Shown: positions 35,195-43,541 of the stretch, in pieces
How the letters are laid out: each line of letters starts with the position of its first letter
Position numbering within the stretch: position 1 is the stretch's first letter
Assembly: GCF_007995245.1 (NCBI RefSeq)
Contig: NZ_VCBA01000003.1
Coordinates: 186,432-250,431 of the forward strand
Length of the DNA: 64,000 bases
Direction of reading: 5' to 3'
From: Tateyamaria sp. syn59
GTDB lineage: Bacteria; Pseudomonadota; Alphaproteobacteria; Rhodobacterales; Rhodobacteraceae
Notes under the pieces: model-generated
The model's input: only the letters and a program-made list of their open reading frames with translations
Databases searched by the model: none
What the model was told of the DNA's origin: nothing
Program-made: the position numbers and the translations under genes

Positions 35195-35959
35195 TCAGCC
35201 GAAGACCAGCCCGCCGTCCACGATCAGGTTTTGACCCGTCACCGCGCGCGCCCATGGGCTGGCGAAGAACAGGACCGCATCAGCCGCCTCTTCGGGCGTG
35301 GTGACGGACCGCAGTGGCGTGCTGCCTGCGATCAGGTCGAAGACGGCGTCGGGCGTGGCCGCACTTGCGTCCGTGGTGCGCAAGAGACCGCCCGAGACCA
35401 TGTTGACCGTGATCCCTTTCGGGCCAAGCTCGGCGGCTGCTGTGCGGGTGAGGGCCATGAGTGCGGCCTTGGCGGAGGTGTAGTCGTGGTAGGGCACGAC
35501 CGGGTTTTGGACGAGGTTTGTTCCGATGGTGATGATCCGGCCGAAACCTGCGCTTTGCATCGCGGGGGTGGTTGCCTTGATCACGTTCAGGGCGCCCAGC
35601 ACGGCGGTGTCGTGCTGCGCCCGGAGCGCGTCGGCGGACAGCGTCTCCAAGGTGTCGCGGGCGTCGCCGTTGAAGCTGTAATCGGCCAGCGCGTTGTGGA
35701 CGACCGTTGTGATGGGGCCAAAGTTGTCCCTAGCGGTGTCGATCATGGCGGTGACCTGATCCGCGTCGCGGATGTCGGCCTGGATGGCGACGGTGCGGTC
35801 GCCCAGCTGGGTGGCAAGCGCTTCGGCCTGTGCCTTGCTGTTGCGGTAGTTGATCACCACCTGCGCGCCTTCGCGGGCAAAGGCTGTGGCGATGGCGGCG
35901 CCAAACCCGCGGCCTGCGCCGGTGACGAGGACGGTTTGTTGGTCGAGAGGGAGGGTCAT
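35195..35959 (-). CDS. SDR family oxidoreductase (FabG-like), last gene of thiamine operon
   Basis: A 254-residue short-chain dehydrogenase/reductase with cofactor motif VLVTGAGRGFGAAIA, catalytic YHDYTSAKAA (Tyr-x3-Lys) with Ser/Thr in ITIGTNL, and C-terminal GQNLIVDGGLVFG as in 3-oxoacyl-ACP reductases. The start at 35959 lies 11 bases after the thiD stop, so it belongs to the TPP-riboswitch operon. Its substrate in that context is unknown; a thiamine-linked role is possible but unproven. Confidence 0.87.
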   Translation of the reverse strand: MTLPLDQQTVLVTGAGRGFGAAIATAFAREGAQVVINYRNSKAQAEALATQLGDRTVAIQADIRDADQVTAMIDTARDNFGPITTVVHNALADYSFNGDARDTLETLSADALRAQHDTAVLGALNVIKATTPAMQSAGFGRIITIGTNLVQNPVVPYHDYTSAKAALMALTRTAAAELGPKGITVNMVSGGLLRTTDASAATPDAVFDLIAGSTPLRSVTTPEEAADAVLFFASPWARAVTGQNLIVDGGLVFG

Positions 35960-35970
35960 GCGTGGTCTTT

Positions 35971-36765
35971 CTAGAGGTCGAAGAAGTGGTGGACGGGTCC
36001 GTGACCGGTGCCGACCGACAAGGTGTCTGCGGCAGCGATGGCGCCGGTGACGTACGCTTTGGCGGCGGCCACGGCGTCTGGCAGGCGGTCGCCCCGCGCC
36101 ACGCGCGCGGCGAGGGCGGAGGACAGGGTGCAGCCGGTGCCGTGGGTGTTCTTGCCCGGTGTGCGGGGGCTGTCGAACCAGTGCAGCGCATCCTCTGCGC
36201 ACAGCACGTCGGGGCTGTCCGTGCCGTCGAGATGCCCGCCTTTGATCAGGACGGCCCCTGGCCCAAGGTGTGTCAGGGCGCGGGCCTGCGCGGCCATTTC
36301 ATCGCGGTTCGTGGCGACCGGCTGGTCCAGCAGGTGGGCCGCTTCGGGCAGGTTCGGGGTGAGCAGTGTGGCGCGCGGCACCAGCCGGGTGCGCAGCGTC
36401 TCCATGGCATCGTGCTGCAAGAGCGGCGCGCCGCCCTTGGCGATCATCACCGGGTCGAGAATGGCGGGGATGCCGGGGTGCTTTTGCAACAGATCCGCCA
36501 CGGCGCCCGCAATCTCGGCATTGGCGATCATGCCGATCTTGATCGCGTCGACGCGGATATCGGCGAGGACAGCCTCGATCTGCGCGGTCACGAAGGCGGG
36601 CGGGATGGCTTGCACGCCGGTCACGCCTTGGGTGTTTTGCGCGGTGAGGGCAGTGAGTGCGGCCATGCCGTAGGTTCCGTTGGCGGCAAAGGTCTTGAGG
36701 TCGGCCTGGATGCCAGCGCCGCCAGAGGGGTCGGAGCCTGCGATGGACAGGACGTTGGGGATCAT
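35971..36765 (-). CDS. thiD: Hydroxymethylpyrimidine/phosphomethylpyrimidine kinase
   Basis: A 264-residue ribokinase-family enzyme that phosphorylates HMP and HMP-P for thiamine synthesis. It has the substrate motif GSDPSGGAGIQADLKT and the anion-hole/catalytic THGTGCTLSSALAA. The ATG overlaps the thiE stop by four bases. Confidence 0.94.
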   Translation of the reverse strand: MIPNVLSIAGSDPSGGAGIQADLKTFAANGTYGMAALTALTAQNTQGVTGVQAIPPAFVTAQIEAVLADIRVDAIKIGMIANAEIAGAVADLLQKHPGIPAILDPVMIAKGGAPLLQHDAMETLRTRLVPRATLLTPNLPEAAHLLDQPVATNRDEMAAQARALTHLGPGAVLIKGGHLDGTDSPDVLCAEDALHWFDSPRTPGKNTHGTGCTLSSALAARVARGDRLPDAVAAAKAYVTGAIAAADTLSVGTGHGPVHHFFDL

Positions 36766-37400
36766 GGTGTTTCCTCCAGTTCGGTGCGCAGGGCACGGGC
36801 GGCTGCAAAGGGGTCGGGTTGGCCGCAGATGGCGGAGACAACGGCGATGCCGTCGCAGCCTGCGGCAAGGGTTCGGGCGGCGTGGCCCTGTTTCAGTCCG
36901 CCGATGGCGACCGTGGGGCAGGGCGCGAGGGCGGCGAGTTCGGCCAGCCCGTCGAAGCCGATGGCAGGTTTGTGGTCGGATTTGGTGTCGGTCGGGAACA
37001 CGGTGCCGAGGCCGAGGTAGTCGACGATGTCGGGGTCAGCGGCGCGCACGTGCTCGGGCGTGTCGCATGACAGGCCGATGATCTTGTCCGGCCCGAGCCG
37101 CGCGCGGGCGTCGGCTGCAGAGATGTCGCCCTGCCCGATATGCACGCCGTCGACATCTGCCACGATGGCAGCCTCAAGATCGTCGTTGATGACCAGCGGG
37201 ACGGGTGTGTCCCTCAGAGCGTGCTTGAGCGCGCGGGCGAGGGCGATGCGGTCGGATGTGGTTGCGTCCTTGTCCCGGAGCTGAACAAAGCTGACCCCAC
37301 CGCGCACCGCTTCGGTGACCGTCTCGACGAGGCCGTGATGGGCGCAAAGCGCGCGGTCGGTGACGAGGTAGAGCCTGAGCGCGTGGGGATCTAGGCCCAT
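36762..37400 (-). CDS. thiE: Thiamine-phosphate synthase
   Basis: A 212-residue TIM-barrel enzyme coupling HMP-PP and thiazole phosphate. Motifs: YLVTDRAL, FVQLRDKD, LVINDDLEAA, GVHIGQGD, and YLGLGTVFPTDTKSDH. The start overlaps the thiM stop by ten bases and the stop overlaps thiD, so the three genes are translationally coupled. Confidence 0.94.
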   Translation of the reverse strand: MGLDPHALRLYLVTDRALCAHHGLVETVTEAVRGGVSFVQLRDKDATTSDRIALARALKHALRDTPVPLVINDDLEAAIVADVDGVHIGQGDISAADARARLGPDKIIGLSCDTPEHVRAADPDIVDYLGLGTVFPTDTKSDHKPAIGFDGLAELAALAPCPTVAIGGLKQGHAARTLAAGCDGIAVVSAICGQPDPFAAARALRTELEETP

Positions 37401-38173
37401 GTCACGCGCCCTTCGTCCAGATCGCCGGGCTGGATGTTGTGCAGATGATCAAGGAAGTGGACCGAGAAGCTGCCGGGACCGGATGCGGCCTTGCCCGCCG
37501 CTTCCCCGGCTTCGGCAAAGTGGGTCAGGGCCGCCACGGTGGCCTCAAGCGGGGAAGTCACGGCAGCGTAGGCGCCGGTGAGCGCGGTCAGGGAGCAGCC
37601 CAGGGCCGTGATCTTGGGCATGGTCGCGTCGCCGCCCGCAATCTCTGCCTGTCGGCTGCCGTCGGTGACGAAGTCCCGCGCGCCCGTGACAGCAACGACG
37701 CACCCGTGAGTGGTGGCAAGCGTGATTGCGCTGTTTTTGGCGGCGGCGACCTCGTCCCCGCTGTCGGCCCCTTTGCCTGCGCCGCCTGTCCCCGCAAGCG
37801 CCATGATCTCGGACGCATTGCCGCGCAGGATTGTCGGATTGAGCGCCATAAGCTGCTGCGCGGCCTCGCGGCGGTAAGGGGTGATGAAATGGGCGACCGG
37901 GTCCAGCACCCAGGGCACGGATGCGGCGTTTGCAGCCTCGGCCGCCTTCAGCATTGCGGCCAGCCAGTGGGGCGAAAAGGTGCCGATGTTAATGGTCAGG
38001 GCGCCAGAGATGGGCGTGAAATCCTCGACCTCTTCCACCGCGTGCAGCATGGCAGGCGACGCACCTGCAGCCAGCACCACGTTGGCGGCGATGTTCATCG
38101 CCACGTAGTTGGTTATGCAGTGCACGAGGGGGGCCTGCTGGCGCAGGGCGTCGAGGGCGGAATTGGGTGTCAT
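37391..38173 (-). CDS. thiM: Hydroxyethylthiazole kinase
   Basis: A 260-residue salvage kinase for the thiazole moiety: VHCITNYVAMNIAANVVLA, ASPAML, DPVAHF, NASEIMALAG and the catalytic ALGCSLTALTGAYAA. It is the first gene of the operon behind the TPP riboswitch. The ATG at 38173 is chosen over a longer N-terminus from family length. With thiE and thiD it makes a salvage set (no thiC/thiG here). Confidence 0.92.
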   Translation of the reverse strand: MTPNSALDALRQQAPLVHCITNYVAMNIAANVVLAAGASPAMLHAVEEVEDFTPISGALTINIGTFSPHWLAAMLKAAEAANAASVPWVLDPVAHFITPYRREAAQQLMALNPTILRGNASEIMALAGTGGAGKGADSGDEVAAAKNSAITLATTHGCVVAVTGARDFVTDGSRQAEIAGGDATMPKITALGCSLTALTGAYAAVTSPLEATVAALTHFAEAGEAAGKAASGPGSFSVHFLDHLHNIQPGDLDEGRVTWA

Positions 38174-38229
38174 TGCATCAGTCCACTTCTTCGGGCGGAC
38201 AGGACGCACCGGGACTAAGCGCTCCGGTT

Positions 38230-38302
38230 CAACCTCCCTCCGCCAGCATTATCTGGTTCAGGTTCGAAGGGTACGTCTCAGCCTTGCGGCGCCCCTGGCT
38301 AT
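38230..38302 (-). ncRNA. TPP riboswitch (THI element)
   Basis: On the minus strand GGGGCGCC, then GGCTGAGA, then ACCCTTCGAACCTGA, CCAGATAATGCTGG and CGGAGGGA occur in the canonical order of the thiamine pyrophosphate aptamer. It is about 57 bases before thiM. Confidence 0.95.
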
Positions 38303-38357
38303 GCGCAAGACATAGGGGGAATGTGGCCGGTGTCCAAGTGGCAAAATGCCGGACGGG

Positions 38358-38903
38358 TCAGAGGCCGTCTCGTGCGATGCGCGTGGCCAGCTCAACAAGC
38401 AATTGCGCGCGCGCCTGGGCGACTGAGGCAGGCGTGCCATCGGCCACGGGCGTGGACAGCTCAAACAGATGCGCGTGATCGCGGCCACGCCCATCGAGGT
38501 CCACGACATAGTACTGCCCCGACATACGCAGCCGGTCGGCCACGATGTTCAGATCCTCAACGCGGACCTCGACCCGACCGGATGCAAAACCGTCAAAGGG
38601 CCAGGGTTCGGACGCCACGCGCCGCCCGGTGATCTCGGCCAGATGGCGGGTCAGGGCGAGGGTCATGGCGCGCGTTGGCTCGTCTGCCCAGAGCGTGTCG
38701 GAGAGGACCAGCAGGTCGCCGTCATTGGCCGTGATCTCGTCCCGTGCGGCATAGGCGGGCAGTGAGATGTCGGCCACCTCGATGCTGGCAAAGCGGGACG
38801 GGATTCGTTCCTGCGCGACCAGCTTGGGGGAGGCCACGAACTGATCCGGTGTGCCGCAGGCCCACACGAGGCTGAGAGCGAGAAGGGCAAGGGCGTGGCG
38901 CAT
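38358..38903 (-). CDS. pqiC: PqiC-like outer-membrane transport lipoprotein
   Basis: A 181-residue lipoprotein with signal LALLALSLVWAC (lipobox Cys at about residue 16) and the ABC-type transport auxiliary domain: FASIEVADISLPAYA, then VRVEDLNIVADRLRMSGQYYVV. PqiC works with PqiB to span the periplasm for lipid transport. The start lies just after the pqiB stop (three bases). Confidence 0.85.
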   Translation of the reverse strand: MRHALALLALSLVWACGTPDQFVASPKLVAQERIPSRFASIEVADISLPAYAARDEITANDGDLLVLSDTLWADEPTRAMTLALTRHLAEITGRRVASEPWPFDGFASGRVEVRVEDLNIVADRLRMSGQYYVVDLDGRGRDHAHLFELSTPVADGTPASVAQARAQLLVELATRIARDGL

Positions 38904-38906
38904 GGG

Positions 38907-41294
38907 TTACCGTCCGAGGATCAGGGAATTGGGATTGCGTTGAATGGTGCGGGCCAGGTCGGTCAGCGCCTTGGCGGCGCGTTCAATCTCGTTCAGCGCC
39001 CGCAGTGTTTCGCGCGAGAAGGCGGAGCCTTCCTCGTAGCCGCGCAGGGTGCCTTGGGCCTGTGCCAGTGTGGTGTTCAGGCGGTTGGCAAGTGCGGGCA
39101 ACTCGTCGGCGGCTGTCTCAATGGCGGCAGCGGCCTCGCGCGCGGATGACATTGTGGCGTTGGCGCTGTCGATCAGCCCACCGGCGCGCAACTCGGCCAG
39201 CGCGGCTTCGGCCTCGGCCAGGGCACCGGCCAGTGCGTCGGGCAGATCGGCGTCGCTGGCATCGCCAAAGAGCCGGCTGGCGGTGGCCAGCACGGCCTCA
39301 AGCTCGGTCGCGAGCGTGTCCAGCTCGACCTCCTCCGCACCGGCGGCGATCCGGTCGAGCCGCTCGACCACCGAGGGCAGGCCCGCGACCGCCTCTTCGA
39401 CGGCGGTGGCGGCGGCGCTGGCATCGGTCAGCGCGGCGGAAAGCTGGTCGGCGGTGTTGGCCTCGGTGATGTCGTTCAGCACGCCCGACAACTCGTCAAA
39501 GGCCTGCACCACCGCGCCGGGTGCAGCGCGGATGTCGTCGGAACTGAGCAGGATTTGCGCCTCGCGGGCGAAGTCGGTGGCTTGTGTGATGAGCGCGTCG
39601 AGCGGCAGGGCGTTGGCGCCGTCGATGAAGGTTGCGATCCGTTCGGTCAGGTCCGGCAGGTCATCAAGGGCCGTCTCGGCGCTGGCGGCGGCCAGGCCCA
39701 CCTGATCAACGGCGGCCAGCAACCGGTCCACGGCCTGCGCGTCGCGCACATCGGCCAGCAGGCCGCGGACATCGGCGCTGGCAGCCTGCAGGTCGGTCAT
39801 CAGCACCCGCAGATCTTCGGGCAGGGCCTGCACCTCGTCCGAGCCGATCACGCCGCGCGCGTCGGACAGAAGGCCCAGGATTTCGCCCGGTGTCTCGCGG
39901 ATTTCATCGCTGGCGACGAGCGCGGCGGCGTTGTCCAGAAAGCGGATCGCGCTGTCGAGCAGCTCTTCGACCGGCAGGGCGTTGACCCGCTCAAGCACGC
40001 CTTCGGCGGACAGGGCCACGTCAGATACTTCGCTGTCGGTGACGGGGAAGAGGGGGAACGGGTCGCCCTCGCGGTTGATGGTGGCGGACGGGGCGTCGGG
40101 GTCGGTGATCAGCTCGACCTTGAGGCCACCAGCCAGAAGCGACGCGTTCACCAGCCGGGCCCGCAGACCCTCGACCACCCGTTCATCGAGAAAATCGATG
40201 GCTTCGCTGCGGCTGAGATTGGCGTCGATGCCCAGGCGGGCGGTGTTGATCTCGACCGTGGACAGCAGTCGGACCCGAGAGTCGCCGAAGCGGTCCGGGT
40301 CCACGATGCCCGACACGTTGGCCACCCGCCCGATGCGCAGGCCGCGCCATTCCACGGCGGCGTCTGCCGTCAGCCCGCTGACGTTGTCGTCAAAGATGAG
40401 GGTGAGGCGCACCACCGCGCCGCTGCTGCCTTCGAACACCGAATTGCGTGCGGCGGCTTCGTTCGGGTGCACTTCGTAGACGAGCCCGGCGCGCAGGGGC
40501 TCACCCCCCGACACCAGTGTGCCAAAGGTGATGCCGCCGGAGATCAGCGAGGCCACCGAGGAGAAGTCGAGCGATGCGCCCGAGGGCCCGACCGACAGGC
40601 TGAAGCCCGACGTGTCCCAGAAGCGTGTCGCGGTCGTGACCAGCTGGTCATGCGGTTCATAGAGTATGGCAGGCGCTGACACCCACTGCCCGTTGACAGA
40701 AATCGTGGGCTCGCCGAGACGACCCACCTCGATCCCCTTGAACAGGATGGGCGTGTTCGCCGACAGGCCCGCCGCGCGGGTCGAGCGCAGTTCGATCACC
40801 GTGCCGCGCTTGAAGGTGGTGATCAGGGGCGCGCGGTCATTGGCCTCGTGCAGACTTGCGAGACCGCCCGGCACCGTGTCCCATGTGCCTTCGATGTAGA
40901 CGCCGGACAGCACCGTCTCGAGCCCGCTCACACCGCTGGTCGTGACCTGGGGACGGACGATCCAGAACGCCGCCTCTGCATCCACGAAAGGGGCGACGGT
41001 CTTGTCCAGCCGGACGTCGACCAGCACGCGCGACAGGTCGTCGTTGAACTGCACATCTTCGACAATGCCCACGGCCACGTTGCGAAAGCGCAGCTCGGTC
41101 TCGTTCGGCAGGATGCCTGCCGCGTCGTCAAAAACGATCTGCACCAGCGGACCCTGGTCGTTATAGGCCTGCAGGGCGACCCAGACGGCTGTGAGGACCG
41201 CTGCGATTGGCACGAGCCAGACCCAGTGCGCCCCGGCAAACAGACCACGGCGGTCCTGTCCGGTTTGGGGAATGTCGGGGATGTCTGAACTCAC
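38907..41294 (-). CDS. pqiB: PqiB-type MCE protein, extended
   Basis: A 795-residue protein with an N-terminal membrane helix (about 20-42) and MCE-domain repeats (about 46-150, 155-270, 280-400; for example FDDAAGILPNETELRFRNVAVG and the third in FDDNVSGLTADAAVEWRGLRIG). MCE tubes move lipids across the periplasm. The C-terminal 370 or so residues are Ala/Leu/Asp-rich, predicted long helices or coiled coil, making it some 250 residues longer than E. coli PqiB. It overlaps the upstream pqiA gene by four bases. Confidence 0.88.
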   Translation of the reverse strand: MSSDIPDIPQTGQDRRGLFAGAHWVWLVPIAAVLTAVWVALQAYNDQGPLVQIVFDDAAGILPNETELRFRNVAVGIVEDVQFNDDLSRVLVDVRLDKTVAPFVDAEAAFWIVRPQVTTSGVSGLETVLSGVYIEGTWDTVPGGLASLHEANDRAPLITTFKRGTVIELRSTRAAGLSANTPILFKGIEVGRLGEPTISVNGQWVSAPAILYEPHDQLVTTATRFWDTSGFSLSVGPSGASLDFSSVASLISGGITFGTLVSGGEPLRAGLVYEVHPNEAAARNSVFEGSSGAVVRLTLIFDDNVSGLTADAAVEWRGLRIGRVANVSGIVDPDRFGDSRVRLLSTVEINTARLGIDANLSRSEAIDFLDERVVEGLRARLVNASLLAGGLKVELITDPDAPSATINREGDPFPLFPVTDSEVSDVALSAEGVLERVNALPVEELLDSAIRFLDNAAALVASDEIRETPGEILGLLSDARGVIGSDEVQALPEDLRVLMTDLQAASADVRGLLADVRDAQAVDRLLAAVDQVGLAAASAETALDDLPDLTERIATFIDGANALPLDALITQATDFAREAQILLSSDDIRAAPGAVVQAFDELSGVLNDITEANTADQLSAALTDASAAATAVEEAVAGLPSVVERLDRIAAGAEEVELDTLATELEAVLATASRLFGDASDADLPDALAGALAEAEAALAELRAGGLIDSANATMSSAREAAAAIETAADELPALANRLNTTLAQAQGTLRGYEEGSAFSRETLRALNEIERAAKALTDLARTIQRNPNSLILGR

Positions 41295-41914
41295 GCGGGG
41301 TCTTTCGTGTCTTGGGTCTCAATCCGGTCCCAGATCAGTCGCGGGTCCAGGCTTTGTGCCGACAGCATGGTGAAAATCACCGAAAGTGCAAATGTCAGCG
41401 CCGCAATGCCCGGTGTGATCGAGGCTGCGACGTTCAATTGCACCAAGGAGCACAGGATGGCCACGACAAAGACGTCGATCATCGACCAACGTCCGATATA
41501 TTCGACCACTTCGTAGAGGATGTACTGCCGTCCCGGCGGCCATCGGGCGCCGCGCCGGACAGCCAGCGCGAGATAGGCGATGGCAAAGAACTTGCCCAGG
41601 GGGATGACCACGGATGCAATGAGGATGATGGCCGCGATGCCGAAGGCGCCATGTGCGGCGAGATCAAGGGCGCCCGCGATGATCGTGTCCTCCGACGTGT
41701 GAAAGAGCGTGCGCGTCGTGAGCATCGGGTAAAGGTTCGCGGGGATGTAGGCGATGATGCCCGCGATCCACCAGGCCCAGACCTTCTGCAGGCTTTGGGT
41801 GTCGCGGGACTGCAGCGCGTTGCCACACACCTCGCAATGGGTGTGATCCGCTGGCCAGACCCGCGCGCATTCGCGGCAGGCCACCAGCCCCTTGTCACGT
41901 GCGGTGACCGTCAC
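41291..41914 (-). CDS. pqiA: PqiA-type membrane protein, second half-protein
   Basis: A 207-residue inner-membrane protein: N-terminal zinc ribbon CRECARVW...CEVCGNAL, then about four helices including IIAYIPANLYPMLTTRTLFH, the PqiA-family signature. The start is GTG overlapping the stop of the first pqiA gene. It carries one of the two PqiA domains that are fused in E. coli. The stop overlaps pqiB. Confidence 0.87.
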   Translation of the reverse strand: MTVTARDKGLVACRECARVWPADHTHCEVCGNALQSRDTQSLQKVWAWWIAGIIAYIPANLYPMLTTRTLFHTSEDTIIAGALDLAAHGAFGIAAIILIASVVIPLGKFFAIAYLALAVRRGARWPPGRQYILYEVVEYIGRWSMIDVFVVAILCSLVQLNVAASITPGIAALTFALSVIFTMLSAQSLDPRLIWDRIETQDTKDPA

Positions 41915-42534
41915 CGGTCCAGTGCCTTCCACACCGACCAGCGGCACATGACCATGTTCTGCACCGCCATCAGCACCACGACCGCGACGAACATCCAGAA
42001 GGCAGGCCCAATCTCGACCCGTGCAAGGTCTGTCAGTTTGATCAGCGATACGGCACAGCCGACGACAAAGATCTCGGCCATGGACCATGGGCGCATCGCC
42101 TCGCTGAACCGGAACGCGCGCTTGGCGCCGGGCCAGGGTTTGCGGTCCAGCACCAGCGGGGTCAGGGTGTAGATGGTCAACACCAGCCGCGTCAGCGGCA
42201 GCGCGATGATCAGCGCGATCACGGCCAGCGACAGGCCAAAGAGCGGCCCGCCGTAAAAGGCCAGTGCGGCATCGACAATGGTGGCCGCATTGCTGAAGCC
42301 CAGCCGCCGGATCTCGATAAAGGGCAGGAACAGGGCCGCGATGACCAGAACGGCCGAGGCAAAGGCGGTCGTGATGATCACCAGCCCGGCGTCCCGCCTG
42401 CGGGTGTAAAGGCGTGTGTGGCACCGCTCGCACCTGGCCCGGTCGCCCTTGTTCACAACTCCGACACGGTAGAGCGCGTCGCATTTCGGGCACGCGATCA
42501 AGGTGTCGAGGTCAGGGTCCGCCGTGTCTTTCAT
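41911..42534 (-). CDS. PqiA-type membrane protein, first half-protein
   Basis: A 207-residue inner-membrane protein with zinc ribbon CPKCDALYRV...CERCHTRL and four hydrophobic helices (for example LVIITTAFASAVLVIAALF, AIIPLTRLVL region). It is the N-terminal PqiA unit. Lies 53 bases after egtD on the same strand, so it may share its transcript. The ATG at 42534 has a poor ribosome site. Confidence 0.85.
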   Translation of the reverse strand: MKDTADPDLDTLIACPKCDALYRVGVVNKGDRARCERCHTRLYTRRRDAGLVIITTAFASAVLVIAALFLPFIEIRRLGFSNAATIVDAALAFYGGPLFGLSLAVIALIIALPLTRLVLTIYTLTPLVLDRKPWPGAKRAFRFSEAMRPWSMAEIFVVGCAVSLIKLTDLARVEIGPAFWMFVAVVVLMAVQNMVMCRWSVWKALDR

Positions 42535-42587
42535 GCCCCAAGAATAGGCGAGGCGTGCGGCGCAGCAACACGAATTCGAACGCGGGC

Positions 42588-43541
42588 CTAGGCCTTGGGC
42601 GTCAGAACCGCGACGCTGAACCGCTCCGCCGCGTCGACATGACGGTGCCGGACATCCCAGCCCGCCGCACCGGCCAGGGCCGCCAGACTGTCCGGCGTGT
42701 ACTTGCGCGCAGCACTGATGTGGATTGGCTCGCCTGCTGCAAAGTCGATGCTGTGCCCGGCCACGCGCACCCGCTGGTCGCGGTTCGACACAAGCTCCAT
42801 GTCGATCCGGGTGAGGGCGGCGTTCCAAGTTGCGCGGTAGTCGAATGCCGCCAGATCAAAATCGGCCTCCGCTTCGCGGTTCAGGCGGCGCAGGATGTTG
42901 GTGATGAACTCCGCCGTCACGCCTTGTGCGTCGTCATATGCGGCGACGAGCGTCTGCGTGTCCTTGACCATGTCGGCACCCAGGATGAACGCTTCGATCC
43001 CGGCCCACGCCCGGACACCGGACAAAAGCGCCTGCGCGCCCTCCGGCGTCAGGTTGCCGATGGTCGAGCCGGGGAAGAAGGCCACCTTCGGCAGTTCTGT
43101 CAGCGCTGCAGGCAGGCTGACGGGTGCGGTGAAATCCGCGACCACTGGCACGATGTCGAGGGCGGGATAGGTGGCCCGCAATCCCTCTGCCGTTTCGAAT
43201 AGAAAGTCGCGCGAGATGTCGATGGGGACGTAGGCGCCCATATGTCCGCTTGCATCCAGCAGCGTGCGCGTCTTGACCGACGCGCCGGAGCCCAGTTCCA
43301 CCAGTGCACCGCCCTGCGGCACCAGCCCTGCCAGAGCGTCCGCGTTGGCGTGCAGAATACCCGCCTCCGTCCGGGTCGGGTAGTATTCGGGCAGGCGTGT
43401 GATCTCTTCAAACAGCGCGCTGCCGTGATGATCGTAAAGCCACTTGGGGCTGAGCGTCTTGGCATCCGCCGTCAGCCCGGCCAGCGCATCGGCGACAAGG
43501 GCCGCGTTGCGTACATGAACCTGAGTTGAGCCGTCCATCAT
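42588..43541 (-). CDS. egtD: L-histidine N(alpha)-methyltransferase EgtD
   Basis: A 317-residue SAM-dependent enzyme that trimethylates histidine to hercynine, the first step of ergothioneine synthesis. Motifs: the histidine-binding YDHHGSALFEEITRLPEYYPTR region near the N-terminus, ALVELGSGASVKTRTLLDA for SAM, and FFPGSTIGNLTPEGAQ. The ATG overlaps the egtB stop by four bases. Together with EgtB it forms a two-gene pathway. Confidence 0.93.
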   Translation of the reverse strand: MMDGSTQVHVRNAALVADALAGLTADAKTLSPKWLYDHHGSALFEEITRLPEYYPTRTEAGILHANADALAGLVPQGGALVELGSGASVKTRTLLDASGHMGAYVPIDISRDFLFETAEGLRATYPALDIVPVVADFTAPVSLPAALTELPKVAFFPGSTIGNLTPEGAQALLSGVRAWAGIEAFILGADMVKDTQTLVAAYDDAQGVTAEFITNILRRLNREAEADFDLAAFDYRATWNAALTRIDMELVSNRDQRVRVAGHSIDFAAGEPIHISAARKYTPDSLAALAGAAGWDVRHRHVDAAERFSVAVLTPKA

